Positions 34,160-43,296 of a stretch of DNA of 64,000 nt are shown here, one piece after another. Within the stretch, counting starts at the first letter, position 1. Each line of letters starts with the position of its first letter. The stretch is from NCBI GenBank assembly GCA_030447525.1, contig JAUJOR010000022.1, positions 1 through 64,000 of the forward strand. Reading direction: 5' to 3'. This DNA is from Chloroflexota bacterium (GTDB taxonomy: Bacteria > Chloroflexota > UBA11872 > UBA12225). The notes beneath the pieces are model-generated. The model made no database searches and had not been told where the DNA came from. It saw only the letters and a list, made by a program, of their open reading frames with translations. The position numbers were made by a program, and so were the translations under genes.

Positions 34160-35629
34160 ATGGGGGTGCAAATGCCCAGCGCATGGGACTCTGCGAGTCA
34201 GATCCCGCTTAATCTACCGGCCACCGGCTGGATCCTGCTGTCTTCGTTCCTGGTGTTCATCATGGTGCCGTCAATTGGCCTGTTGGAGGCCGGGCTGACC
34301 CGTCGTAAGAACGTGATCCACGCCTTGATGAAGAGCTTGACGGCCGTAGGGATCATGAGCGTGGTCTTCGTCCTGGTGGGCTTCTCCATGGCCTTCAACC
34401 CCAACAGCCTGGGGGGACTCATCGGCCAGCCTACCGACTTCGCCGTAGGGAACGGCTTCAACACCCTGTGGCCCGTGGCCCTGGACGCCAGCGGCGCCCC
34501 GGCCAGCGGGACGCCACTGCCGGTGTACCTCCTGTTTCAGACCATGTTCGCCGCCGTGACGCTGGCCTTGATCGGGGCCGGGGTGCCGGAGCGTATGAAG
34601 TTCGGCGCCTGGATGGCCTACTGCCTGTTCGTCTCGCTGATCGTCTGGCCTTTACTGGCCCACTGGGTGTGGAGCCCCAACGGCATCCTGGGCACGCTGG
34701 GGACAGTCACCGGTCTGCTCCCGGGCCTGGGCGTGCGCGACTTTGCCGGTGGCGTCGTCGTCCACGTGCAGGCGGGGGTCGCCGGGCTGGCCATCACCCT
34801 GGCCCTAGGGGCCTCGATCAAGCGCCGGCACACGATGCAGCTGCGCGCGGGGGGCGGCCTGGCGACGGCGAGTGATGGCGCCGAGGCGTCCCACCTGGAG
34901 CGTGAAGGGGCCGAGCGCTACGGCTACAGCATCCCCCTGGCAGTGATCGGCACGGCCCTGCTGTGGTTCGGCTGGTTCGGCTTCAATCCCGGGAGCAGCC
35001 TCGATCTGAACGTCCAGAGCGCCCTGGCCGCCGTCTCCACCAACCTGGCGGCGGCGCTCGGCGGGGTGGTCGCCTTGCTCATGGCCCGCCGGCTCGACGG
35101 GCGCTGGGATCCCATCGTGGCCATCTCCGGCATCCTCGGCGGGCTGGTGATGATTACCCCCAACGCCGGCTACGTCGACGTCGTAGGGGCGACCATCCTG
35201 GGGGTGCTGGCCGGGGTGGTGACGGTGCTGGCGATGAAGGCCATGGAAAAGTACCTCTACCGCGTGGACGACCCGGTGGGGGGCTTCCCGGTGCACGGCG
35301 TCAACGGCCTGATCGGCTCTATCGTCGTCCCCATCTTCGCCAACCCGGACGTCGCCGGGATCGGCGGTCTGACCCAGGCCGGCCTGCTCTACGGCGGGGG
35401 GGGGGCGGCGGCGACCTGGCTGCTGCTCCAGACTGTAGGCGTCCTGATCTCTACCCTGTTCGTCTTTGGCACGTCCTGGGGCTTTGTCAAGGTGGCGGCT
35501 GCCTTTATGCCCGTGCGGGCGACCGTGCGCGAAGAGATCCAGGGGCTCGACCTGACCGACCACGGCGTCGCCGCCGAGGTGGAGACGGATACCATGCCGG
35601 TGGGGGCAACGGCGACCCCGGCTTTCTAG
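34160..35629 (+). CDS. amt: Ammonium transporter
   Basis: Channel-like transporter for ammonium/ammonia across the cytoplasmic membrane. The 489-residue product has about eleven membrane segments with family blocks SIGLLEAGLTRRKN, PVYLLFQTMFAAVTLALI, VHVQAGVAGLAI with the first pore His, WFGWFGFNPGS, and DDPVGGFPVHGVNGLIG with the second pore His. The central loop carries an extra ~30 hydrophilic residues. The start at 34160 follows GAGGGAGGA; a longer GTG frame is unlikely. No glnK (PII) gene is adjacent; instead a PknB-type kinase gene follows. The leader has repeats that may be regulatory. Confidence 0.95.
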   Translation: MGVQMPSAWDSASQIPLNLPATGWILLSSFLVFIMVPSIGLLEAGLTRRKNVIHALMKSLTAVGIMSVVFVLVGFSMAFNPNSLGGLIGQPTDFAVGNGFNTLWPVALDASGAPASGTPLPVYLLFQTMFAAVTLALIGAGVPERMKFGAWMAYCLFVSLIVWPLLAHWVWSPNGILGTLGTVTGLLPGLGVRDFAGGVVVHVQAGVAGLAITLALGASIKRRHTMQLRAGGGLATASDGAEASHLEREGAERYGYSIPLAVIGTALLWFGWFGFNPGSSLDLNVQSALAAVSTNLAAALGGVVALLMARRLDGRWDPIVAISGILGGLVMITPNAGYVDVVGATILGVLAGVVTVLAMKAMEKYLYRVDDPVGGFPVHGVNGLIGSIVVPIFANPDVAGIGGLTQAGLLYGGGGAAATWLLLQTVGVLISTLFVFGTSWGFVKVAAAFMPVRATVREEIQGLDLTDHGVAAEVETDTMPVGATATPAF

Positions 35630-35657
35630 AGACCGCGTGTGGGTCATGGCCGGGCCT

Positions 35658-35663
35658 TACAAT
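35658..35663 (+). promoter_or_regulatory. -10 box just before the kinase gene
   Basis: TACAAT ends nine bases before the ATG of the kinase, so transcription from it would start at or next to the start codon, giving a leaderless message. The -35 region is not convincing. Confidence 0.4.
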
Positions 35664-35671
35664 CAGCCGGG

Positions 35672-36694
35672 ATGCGCCTGGAGCCGGGACAGCAGGTCGA
35701 CGCCTATACCATCGTGCGCCGGGTCGGGCAAGGTGGCATGGGCGTCGTGTACCAGGCGCGGGATGCCGGGGGACACCCCGTCGTCCTCAAGGTACCGTTC
35801 GACAGCCTGCTAGACGATCCCGGGACGCGGGCGCGCTATGCCCGGGAGATGGAGATCGCGCGGGCCCTCGACCACCCGCACATCCAGCGCCTGGTCGCCA
35901 CCGGCCAGAGCGGCGGCGTACCCTACGCCGTGCTGGAGTGGATCGAGGGTAGCCTCCTCCGCGAGCATCTCTACTCCGGCCAGCCCCTACAGGTAGAGGA
36001 AGCGGTTGACCTGGCGGTGCAGCTCTGTGACGCGCTGGAGTACTGCCACGCGCGGGGAATCATCCACCGTGACCTTAAGCCGGACAACGTCATGGTCACG
36101 CGAGAAGGCCAGGTCAAGCTGCTGGACTTTGGAGCGGCCTTGCTGCAAGGGGGGCGGAGGATCACCACGGCCTCCCTCTCCCCTGCCCTGGGCACGCCGG
36201 ACTACATGGCTCCCGAGCAGGTCCAGGGGCAGCGAGGGGACGCCCGCACCGACGTCTACGCCCTGGGGGCGATGCTGTACGAGCTCCTCTCCGGCGTGCC
36301 CCCTTACCGGGGGGACAACGCCCTGGCGGTGATGGCCCAGCACGTCCAGTCCCGGCCGGCGCCCTTGCGGGCGCGCAACCGGCAGGTGCCGCCGGCGCTG
36401 GAAGCGGTGGTGGCCAAGGCGCTGCGCCGCGATCCGGCCGAGCGGTACCAGACGGTGGCCGATCTGCGCGCAGACTTGCAGCATCTCGACCGCGTCGACC
36501 CAAAGGCCCTGGCAGGCGAGTCCCTGGACGATCGGGCGCCGGGCCATCCGCCGGGTCATCGATCCTTCGGTGGGGACTGGGCGCCTCTGCGGCGCGGTCG
36601 ACCGGCAGCGAGAGCGGTGGCCGTCGTCGTCGCCGTCACCGCTCTCGTGGCCGCGCTGATCTTCGGCGCCCTCGCCGGGCGCCCGGGGCAGTAG
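35672..36694 (+). CDS. PknB-type serine/threonine protein kinase
   Basis: This 340-residue kinase has a complete eukaryotic-type catalytic domain: glycine loop VGQGGMGVVY, Lys40 (VVLKV), catalytic HRDLKPDN with Asp134, DFG Asp152, and the APE segment DYMAPEQ. A juxtamembrane Pro/Arg-rich stretch and one C-terminal membrane segment (about 315-335) end the protein, with almost no extracellular part, so it lacks PASTA or other sensor repeats. The start at 35672 is chosen for alignment to the kinase N-terminus. It may be co-expressed with amt, but a separate promoter is likely. Confidence 0.92.
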   Translation: MRLEPGQQVDAYTIVRRVGQGGMGVVYQARDAGGHPVVLKVPFDSLLDDPGTRARYAREMEIARALDHPHIQRLVATGQSGGVPYAVLEWIEGSLLREHLYSGQPLQVEEAVDLAVQLCDALEYCHARGIIHRDLKPDNVMVTREGQVKLLDFGAALLQGGRRITTASLSPALGTPDYMAPEQVQGQRGDARTDVYALGAMLYELLSGVPPYRGDNALAVMAQHVQSRPAPLRARNRQVPPALEAVVAKALRRDPAERYQTVADLRADLQHLDRVDPKALAGESLDDRAPGHPPGHRSFGGDWAPLRRGRPAARAVAVVVAVTALVAALIFGALAGRPGQ

Positions 36695-36728
36695 GTCCCG
36701 CCCACCCCAGGGCCGCGCGGGGCCATCC

Positions 36729-38834
36729 TTAGCGCTGCTGTCCGCGCTGCTGTAGAAGCCGGCGCCGGCCGGCACGGGCACCGAAGAGTGCGACGAGCGA
36801 CAGGACGGCCATGCCGGCGAGGCTCAGGAGGCCGGGGGCGGTGGCGCCCATGCCCCCGGCCGGCCCACGCCCGGTCCTGGGGAGTGCCGGCCCGGCACGG
36901 AGCAAGAGGTTGAGCTGTGCCACCTGGCCGGGAGCCGTGGCGACGGTGCCAAGGGCCGCCAGGTACCCCGGCGAGGACGCCCGCACGGCGTACGTCCCCG
37001 GCGCCAGCGCCGGGGTGGTGAACGCCCCGCGGGCGTCCGACGTCAGCGACGCCACCAGGTTACCGGCCGCGTCTGTCACGCTTACCTGCGCGCCGACGAT
37101 CGGCCCGCCGGCGGCGTCCACCACCGCCCCGCCGATCGTCGCCCCCAATGGCTGTAGGGCCACATCGGCCCGGCTGGCCTGGGCGCCGGCGACGACGCTG
37201 ACGACCTCCGCTGCGGTGTACTCAGCGGCGCTCGCCCGCACGGTGTAGGATCCCGCGGGCAGCGATCCCGTGGCGTACTCCCCGGCTCCGTCCGTGCTCG
37301 AGCCGAACACCTGGTCGCCCGCCCCGTTGACGATGGCCACGGTGGCGCCGGGCACAGGGCGTCCGGTAGCGGCGTCGCTGACCGCACCGTTGATCGACCC
37401 TTGCAGTTGCGGTTGCAGGCCCAGGTCGGCCCGCGCCGCCTCCGGCCCGGCGACGGTGATGGAGCGGCTACCCGGCTCATACCCCGGAGCGGTTGCCCGC
37501 ACGGTGTACGTCCCGGGAGGGAGTGACCCCGTGGCGTAGCTCCCCCCTGGATCAGCCGTCAGCGTGGCCACCACCGTGCCGGACGCGTCGGTGACCGTAA
37601 CGCTGGCTCCGGGGAGTGGCGCGCCCGAGGGGGCGTCGGTGATCACCCCGCCGATCTCGCCGGACGGGGAGCCGCTCGGCGCCGGTGCGCCTCCCGGCGC
37701 CTGGGCGGGGGGGGCGGCCGTAGCCGTGGCCGCCGGGGCCGGCGTACGCGTCGGAACGGCCGTGGCCGTGGCCTCCGGGGCCGGCTCGACGAGCACCGTC
37801 ACTCGCACGGTGCGAGTGTCGCCGCTGGGATCCCCGGCGGCGTAGGGGAAGCTATCCGTGCCCACAAATCCCTGGTTGGGGGTGTAGGTGCACTCGCCCG
37901 CCCGGGTGCAGCTCACCGTCCCGTTGCTGCCTTGGCCGAAGAAGACCACCTCCAGCCGGTCGCCGTCGGGATCGGAGTCGTTGGCCAGGACGTTGAGCGT
38001 GACCGGCGTGCCGGCGCGGGTGGTGACGGTATCGGGGCGGGCGTCTGGCGGCCGGTTGGTGCTCCCGCCGCCTGCGGCGGGGTCCTGAGCCGGAGCGGGG
38101 GACGGCGTATCGGCGCCCGCTGTTCCGCCTATAGCAGTCGCCGTGGGCAGGGGCGCGGTGCAAGATGCCCCGCTGCTGGCCGAGGCGATGATGATCTCTG
38201 CGCCGGCGGGCAGGCCAAAGGCAGCCGTGGTGAGGAAGACGTGCAGGGCGTTCACGGTCAACCCCGTGGTGGTGGTGCCGTTACCGGTGGGGATTTGCTC
38301 GTTGATGCGCACAAAGCCCAGGCCCACCAGCGGGACGTCGACGTTGGCCGTCGTGCCGGACTGCGCCACCCCATTGACAATCAGGTTGGTGAAGGTGGTG
38401 CCGGCGGGCGAGCTGGACGCCGTCTGGCCATCGCTGGTGCTGGTGGCCTCGGAGCGTACGGACGTCGCTGTAATCAAGCCAGTTAGGAGATTGACGTTCT
38501 CCAACGTGGCTGAGCTGGTGGCGATGGCCTGGCTGGTGGTGGAAATATCCGCCGTGCTGGCGGTGATGGTGCCGCTCGTGGCTAGCGGCAGGGCTGCCAC
38601 GCTGGCGACGGTATTCGTGCCCCCTGGGGGGAGCACCACCCGGGCCGTCCGCGCGTTCAACAGCGCTCCGGCGGTGGCGTTCACGCCGTAGGCCTCACCG
38701 GTGACGGTGCACCCGGCCGGGGCGGCCGTGGCCGCACGTGGCAAGAGCAGCGGCCCCAGGGCCAGCAGGCAGCAGGTGACGACGAGCATGCGCGCCCACC
38801 GCGCGCCGGGTCCGGTTGATAGGGTCCTCTTCAC
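36729..38834 (-). CDS. Large secreted surface protein with carboxypeptidase-regulatory-like repeats and an LPxTG-like end
   Basis: This product of about 701 residues has a signal peptide (MLVVTCCLLALGPLLLPRAATA region) followed by a ~190-residue Thr/Ser-rich domain like choice-of-anchor P proteins, a cadherin/Ig-like domain (LNVLANDSDPDGDRLEV to DSFPYAAGDPSGD), a Pro/Ala/Thr linker, and three ~85-residue carboxypeptidase-regulatory-like repeats, each with a GSYxxGSLPPGTYTVRA-type core. The end is LPRTG, a hydrophobic span and an Arg-rich tail, the layout of a sortase substrate. The start is uncertain: GTG 38834 follows GGAGGGG closely, and other starts are possible. It is likely an adhesin or matrix protein on the cell surface. 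No sortase gene is in the window. Confidence 0.75.
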   Translation of the reverse strand: MKRTLSTGPGARWARMLVVTCCLLALGPLLLPRAATAAPAGCTVTGEAYGVNATAGALLNARTARVVLPPGGTNTVASVAALPLATSGTITASTADISTTSQAIATSSATLENVNLLTGLITATSVRSEATSTSDGQTASSSPAGTTFTNLIVNGVAQSGTTANVDVPLVGLGFVRINEQIPTGNGTTTTGLTVNALHVFLTTAAFGLPAGAEIIIASASSGASCTAPLPTATAIGGTAGADTPSPAPAQDPAAGGGSTNRPPDARPDTVTTRAGTPVTLNVLANDSDPDGDRLEVVFFGQGSNGTVSCTRAGECTYTPNQGFVGTDSFPYAAGDPSGDTRTVRVTVLVEPAPEATATAVPTRTPAPAATATAAPPAQAPGGAPAPSGSPSGEIGGVITDAPSGAPLPGASVTVTDASGTVVATLTADPGGSYATGSLPPGTYTVRATAPGYEPGSRSITVAGPEAARADLGLQPQLQGSINGAVSDAATGRPVPGATVAIVNGAGDQVFGSSTDGAGEYATGSLPAGSYTVRASAAEYTAAEVVSVVAGAQASRADVALQPLGATIGGAVVDAAGGPIVGAQVSVTDAAGNLVASLTSDARGAFTTPALAPGTYAVRASSPGYLAALGTVATAPGQVAQLNLLLRAGPALPRTGRGPAGGMGATAPGLLSLAGMAVLSLVALFGARAGRRRLLQQRGQQR

Positions 38835-39401
38835 ACGCCCCTCCAGGTCCACGTTCCAGGTCTGTGACCGGCGGCTCCCGCCGGCGGGGCCTCCATTGGG
38901 TGTCATTACCCCCCAGCGGTCGCAGGCAGGGCCGGTCACACGGTGGCCGGTCCCGACTTGTGAAAGGCCCTCAGGGAGGCACCTATGCTGCAAGCTATGT
39001 GCCGTCGCTGTTCTGGCGCTGATTCGACTATGAATTGATGTGTCAATGTAGACGTAAAATCCTGATACATCATCCTTCCTGTCTACAAGCCTCTGTAGTT
39101 CTGGCGATTTGCCGTCTGTCACGCAGCGGTCATCATACGCTTGAGGACAGTGGCGCGTCGCTACCGGCTGCGCCTCAACCTCTGAGGCAGTCCTTTGTAG
39201 CCATAGCAGTGGGGCGCTGCTTGAGGGGATGCCCTGGACGCCCCTAGACCTTCAGCAAGGCAAGCCACCTGCCGGCGCTCCAGCGGTCCTCCAGATGAGC
39301 GACGGGGGGAGGAGCGCCGTGGACGCACTCGGGGCACGGGCAAGATGCCGGTGCAGCGCTCCGGCAGGAGGCGGGACGCTGTGGAAAGGCCTAATGCAGT
39401 G
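38835..39401. other. Intergenic region with promoter-like AT-rich part
   Basis: The 567 bases between the surface-protein gene and the next binding-protein gene hold no convincing gene. The stretch 39030-39120 is AT-richer than its surroundings. On the minus strand an exact TTGACA (39041-39046) and the small palindrome ATTGATGTGTCAAT (39034-39047) lie upstream of the surface-protein gene, but no good -10 follows. A family A repeat is at 39178-39246. Confidence 0.5.
39178..39246 (-). repeat. 3'-end repeat family A, copy 3
   Basis: Read on the minus strand it runs from CTAGGGGCGTCCAGGGC to CTACAAAGGACTGCCTCAGAGGT. It lies 155 bases downstream of the binding-protein gene at 39402 on the same strand. 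It is the most diverged copy but keeps the AAGGACT and final AGGT. Confidence 0.6.
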
Positions 39402-40736
39402 CTAGGCCAACTCGCCCCACTGCTGCAGCAGCCCTGATACCTCGCGCTGGGCCTGCTCGCAGGCCAGCTTGGCGGACTGCTTGCCGTTATAGGCCTCGTT
39501 GAGGGCCTTGCCGATCACCGTGTTCAGCTCACCCCAGCGCGAGTGCTCTGGCACGGTGCGGGCATACTCCAGGGCCTCGAGGAACACCTTCATATTACGA
39601 GGGGGTAGGTCAGGACGCAGGAACTCGTTCGACTTGACCCAGGACATCACCGCCGGCATGGAGACGGCAGTGATGGCCGGACGCTGCAGCAGGAACTTGA
39701 CCCACAGCCACCCTTCCTCCGGGTGCTTCGACTGGGTCGAGATCGGGCGCACCACGCGGTCCATGTTGGTCGAGCGTGGGCCGCCTAGCTTGGGGAGGTG
39801 GGCGACATCGAAGCGGTCGAAGGTCATCCTGGGGTTGGATCGGTAGTCCGGGACGCGAGCTACGAGGTCGTCGTGCATCGCCACCTGTCCCTCTTGGAAC
39901 CAGGTGGCATAAGGGCGCGTCCCGGGGTTCCCCAGGTCCTCCGTGGTGGCCGCGACGCGGTGCTTGTGGCGCAAGTCAGCCAGGTACTGCACGGCCTCGG
40001 TCGTGGGTGGGGCGCTCATGGTCGGCTGCCACTTCCCATCCCCGCGGGGAACGATGTAGTCGCCCCCGTTGCGCCAGATCCAATGGGCGGTGTTGTTGAT
40101 GGTGTAGCCCCAGGCGTCGATTTTCCCGCCCGCCCCCGGCTGCCCGGTCAGTTTGCGCGCCGCCTCCAGGAACTCACCCCAGCCCCACTTGTCGTCCGGG
40201 GGCTTTATCCCGGCACGCTGGAAGAGGCTGGGGTTGTAGTAAAGGACGTGGGGGGAGACGCGGGCCAGCACACCCAGGATCTTCCCCTTGTACTTGCCGG
40301 CGTCACGGTGGCGTGGCCACAGGTCGTTCCAGTCAAAGCCCTTGCCCTGGTCACGCCGGACGTAGCCGTCCGCTTCGCGCATGGTGCCATCCTTGGCCCA
40401 CTGAGGGAGGTCTGGCGTGCTGATGTCGAACACGTCCGGGGCGCTGTCCCCGGCAAACATCGTCTTGAGATGGGTTAGGTAGTCTGTGGGCTTGAAGATG
40501 AGGTCTACCTTGATGTTGGGGTACTCGGTCATGAACTGACGGGCTGCTTCCCGGTTCATCTGCCCCAGTCCGCTCTCTGTTCCCCAGTGTGAGAAGCTGA
40601 TCGTCGCCGGCGCAGCCCCAGGGCGAGGTGCTGCCTCCCCTTCGTTCCGGGCGTCCCCTTGACCGCAGCCTACGGCCGCGGCCCATGCCCCAACGCCCCC
40701 CCCGACCAGCGTCTGCCGCCTCGTGCGCTGTAGCAT
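39402..40736 (-). CDS. Extracellular solute-binding protein, family 1
   Basis: This 444-residue lipoprotein has a twin-arginine signal (RTRRQTLVGGG) and a Cys after a short Ala-rich hydrophobic part (AAAVGCGQG), so it is likely Tat-exported and lipid-anchored. The mature domain (ISFSHWGTESG, FMTEYPNIKVDLIF, APDVFDISTPDLPQW, VSPHVLYYNPSLFQRAGI) matches sugar-binding components of ABC importers. No permease lies beside it. The start at 40736 follows AAGGAAAAAG. Divergent from it, 220 bases away, is the alcohol dehydrogenase gene; that gap is made of short GC-rich repeats of GGCACCTGG- and TGGCTCG-type. Confidence 0.9.
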   Translation of the reverse strand: MLQRTRRQTLVGGGVGAWAAAVGCGQGDARNEGEAAPRPGAAPATISFSHWGTESGLGQMNREAARQFMTEYPNIKVDLIFKPTDYLTHLKTMFAGDSAPDVFDISTPDLPQWAKDGTMREADGYVRRDQGKGFDWNDLWPRHRDAGKYKGKILGVLARVSPHVLYYNPSLFQRAGIKPPDDKWGWGEFLEAARKLTGQPGAGGKIDAWGYTINNTAHWIWRNGGDYIVPRGDGKWQPTMSAPPTTEAVQYLADLRHKHRVAATTEDLGNPGTRPYATWFQEGQVAMHDDLVARVPDYRSNPRMTFDRFDVAHLPKLGGPRSTNMDRVVRPISTQSKHPEEGWLWVKFLLQRPAITAVSMPAVMSWVKSNEFLRPDLPPRNMKVFLEALEYARTVPEHSRWGELNTVIGKALNEAYNGKQSAKLACEQAQREVSGLLQQWGELA

Positions 40737-40956
40737 CGTTCTTTTTCCTTGGCACCTGGGTACCTGGCACGCCGTAACCGTCGCATCCAGCGTAACTCGC
40801 GTCCCCTGTATGGCTCGCGCCCCCTGATCTGGCTCGGCATCTCACCACTCCGGAAGGACGCCAGGGATTGTACCGGCGCGCTGTAGGGGCCTCCGGGGGC
40901 CGCGGGGACCTGCCCCGGCCGGCGGGTTGCGCCGGGCTGGTGTAAGGTGAGCGCCC

Positions 40957-42126
40957 ATGATGGCCACAGCAGCGCGCGAATTCCGCGTCCCGCCGGTGGT
41001 GTTGACCGGCGACGACTGCGCCCTGGACGTCGGCGCCTTGTTGCGCGCCAGCGGTCAGCGGCGGGCGTTCGTCGTCACCGACCCGGGGGTGGCCGATACC
41101 CCAGGGGCCGGGCGAGTGCTGGCGAGGCTGCGCGACATCGGCGTCGAGTCGCTGGTGCACGCTCAGATCACGGCGGAGCCGACGGTGCGCATGGTCGAGG
41201 AGGCCCTGGCCGCGTTTCGGGCCGGGGGTGCGGAGGTGGTCATCGGCCTGGGGGGTGGGAGCCCCATGGACGCGGCCAAGGCCGTCGCCGTTCTGGCCGC
41301 CAATCCCGGTCCGCTCCGCGCCTACGAAGGGGCCGACAAGATCCCTGGGGGGCGCGCCCCGCTCGTCTGCATCACCACCACTGCCGGTACTGGGAGCGAG
41401 GTGACCCGCTACGTCGCCATCACCGATGAGGCGCGCGAGCGCAAGATGCTTGTCAGTAGCTGGCGGCTCCTCCCCGACGTCGCCGTGGCCGACCCAGCTC
41501 TGACCCTGGCGCTGCCCCCCAAAGTGACGGTGGCCACCGGCATAGACGCCCTGACCCACGCCCTGGAGGCCTACATCTCTCGGCATGCCCAGCCCTTGAG
41601 CGACCTGTTCGCCGTCTCGGCCATCCGGCGTATTGGGGCTTCGCTGCGCCGGGCGTACCGCCAGCCGGACGATCGGCCCGCCCGCGCCGCCATGTCACTG
41701 GCGGCGTTGGAAGCGGGGATCGCCTTCTGTAACGCCTCGGTGGCCCTAGTGCACGGCCTGGCCCGCCCCCTGGGGGCCCACTTCGGGGTGCCGCACGGGC
41801 TGGCTAATGCCGTCCTGCTGGCCCCGGTCTGCCGCTTCACCGCCCCGGCCGCCCCAGAGCGCTTCCGTGACGTGGCCGCTGCCCTGGGCGTCGTGCCGGC
41901 TGGGGCGCCGCCTCAGGAGGGGGCGGCAGCCGCTGCCGGGGCCGTCTCCCGGCTGTGCGCCGACCTGGACGTCCCCTCCCTGCGGCAGCTCGGCGTCACC
42001 CCCGACCGCCTGGAGGCCGTTGTCTACCAGATGGCCGCCGATGCCCTCGACAGTGGCAGCCCGGCCAACAACCCCCGCCCGGCCACGGCGGACGAGATCG
42101 TCGCCCTGTACCGGGAGAGCTTGTAG
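40957..42126 (+). CDS. Iron-containing alcohol dehydrogenase
   Basis: This 389-residue group III alcohol dehydrogenase shows the dinucleotide motif GGGSPMDAAK, TTAGTGSEVT, and the metal-binding GIDALTHALEAY with Asp/His, followed by VHGLARPLGAHFGVPHGLANA with further His ligands. It would interconvert an alcohol and aldehyde or ketone with NAD(P). The region before the start has a TAAGGT box about 9 bases upstream, so the message may be nearly leaderless. A family A repeat begins 16 bases after the stop. Substrate unknown; a lactaldehyde or maleylacetate reductase is possible. Confidence 0.92.
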   Translation: MMATAAREFRVPPVVLTGDDCALDVGALLRASGQRRAFVVTDPGVADTPGAGRVLARLRDIGVESLVHAQITAEPTVRMVEEALAAFRAGGAEVVIGLGGGSPMDAAKAVAVLAANPGPLRAYEGADKIPGGRAPLVCITTTAGTGSEVTRYVAITDEARERKMLVSSWRLLPDVAVADPALTLALPPKVTVATGIDALTHALEAYISRHAQPLSDLFAVSAIRRIGASLRRAYRQPDDRPARAAMSLAALEAGIAFCNASVALVHGLARPLGAHFGVPHGLANAVLLAPVCRFTAPAAPERFRDVAAALGVVPAGAPPQEGAAAAAGAVSRLCADLDVPSLRQLGVTPDRLEAVVYQMAADALDSGSPANNPRPATADEIVALYRESL

Positions 42127-42141
42127 TCCTATTCCGCCTGC

Positions 42142-42211
42142 CTGAGCGGGTCCAGGGCGCTCCTTGGCGCATCTGGCACCTGGAGCGTCTACCAAGGACT
42201 CCCGCGCAGGT
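42142..42211 (+). repeat. 3'-end repeat family A, copy 4
   Basis: It begins CTGAGCGGGTCCAGGGCGC and ends ACCAAGGACTCCCGCGCAGGT, 16 bases after the alcohol dehydrogenase stop and in the same direction. Where copies 1 and 2 have GAAGGACTTTTCC it reads CAAGGACTCCCGC. CGCTCC and GGAGCG arms could pair. Confidence 0.7.
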
Positions 42212-42330
42212 GCATCGTCGCCCAGTAAGCCCATCAGGGGGGAGGGCCGCCGGCGGGGGACCGTTACGGGGAACGCCCCCTCCCCATGACGCACGGGCAG
42301 CCTGGTAAGGTCTGTACGGTGTGCAGCGGC

Positions 42331-42360
42331 GCGCCGAGGTACGCCGAGGTGCGCCGAGGT
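42331..42360. repeat. Three tandem 10-bp units upstream of the hemolysin III-like gene
   Basis: GCGCCGAGGT, ACGCCGAGGT and GCGCCGAGGT follow each other at 42331-42360, one helical turn apart, then ACGCTTGACC. They lie 50-80 bases before the hemolysin III-like start, where a regulator could bind on one face of the DNA. Confidence 0.7.
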
Positions 42361-42414
42361 ACGCTTGACCGGCCCTTGATCGGGCGCGACTGAAAGGTTC
42401 ACACAGGCGGATGA

Positions 42415-43047
42415 ATGTTCCGAACGCTTAGCCGCGAAGAGATTGCCAACTCGCTGACTCACGGCGTTGGCATCGTCCTGAGCCTCATAGGCTTGTGCGT
42501 CCTCACCTACCGGTCACTGCGGTTCAACGATGTGTGGCACACCGTGGCAGTGTGTGTCTACGGCCTGTCTTTGCTGGGCGTCTATACCTCATCCACCCTG
42601 CACCATGCGGTAACCTCCCACCGCCTCAAGCGCTTCTACTTGATGGCGGATCACTCTTGTATCTATCTCCTAATCGCCGGCACCTATACTCCGTTCATGC
42701 TGACGGTCTTGAAGGGGGCCACCGGCATCACTGTGCTGTGCGCCGTATGGGGCCTGGGGATCACCGGCATCATCTCCAAGACCGCCTTACGCATCCGCTC
42801 AGACCTGGTCTCGATCCCCTTTTACCTCTTAATGGGCTGGCTGATCGTCTTCGTGATCCGGCCCTTCGCCAGCATCATCGACGTGAACGGCCTCCTCCTC
42901 CTTCTCGCCGGTGGCCTGTGTTACTCCTTCGGCATCGTCTTCTTCCTGGCCCGATTCGCCTACGGTCATGCCGTGTGGCACGTCTTTGTCCTGGCCGGCA
43001 GCGCCTTGCACTATTTCAGCGTCCTCTTCTACGCCACCCCTTCGTAG
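42415..43047 (+). CDS. Hemolysin III/PAQR family membrane protein
   Basis: This 210-residue protein has seven membrane segments and the PAQR family motifs: ANSLTHGVG at the start, SSTLHH with Ser and His, DHSCIYLLIAGTYTPF, and HAVWHVFVLAGSALHY with two His; together these would bind zinc. Family members in bacteria (YqfA, hemolysin III) affect membrane lipid state. The start at 42415 overlaps a short upstream ATG in another frame at 42411. No partner gene is evident; the DUF983 gene follows 249 bases later. Confidence 0.9.
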   Translation: MFRTLSREEIANSLTHGVGIVLSLIGLCVLTYRSLRFNDVWHTVAVCVYGLSLLGVYTSSTLHHAVTSHRLKRFYLMADHSCIYLLIAGTYTPFMLTVLKGATGITVLCAVWGLGITGIISKTALRIRSDLVSIPFYLLMGWLIVFVIRPFASIIDVNGLLLLLAGGLCYSFGIVFFLARFAYGHAVWHVFVLAGSALHYFSVLFYATPS

Positions 43048-43296
43048 CGTGTGCGGCGGCGGCGGACAATCCCTCTCGCCGGCCGGCGGCGCCCGAGGGA
43101 GGCCGGCGCTCGGCAAGGCCCTGCGGTTGGCGGAGAGATCGGGCCCTGGTGCAATGGGAGCGCTTTCTGGAAGATCGCTGCCAATTCGATAGCATGCTCC
43201 GATCCTCCAGACTGCTCCCACGCGGGCGGGGGGGAGAGATTGGCCGGCGAGGGAAGAGGACAGGGGCGTGGGACCGGCGCAGGGGCGAACGCGGTG

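Noticed and set aside
43036..43047. CCTTCGTAG at the hemolysin III-like stop as a sixth family A repeat
   Set aside because: Only nine bases match and the rest of the element is absent, so it is likely chance within a coding end.
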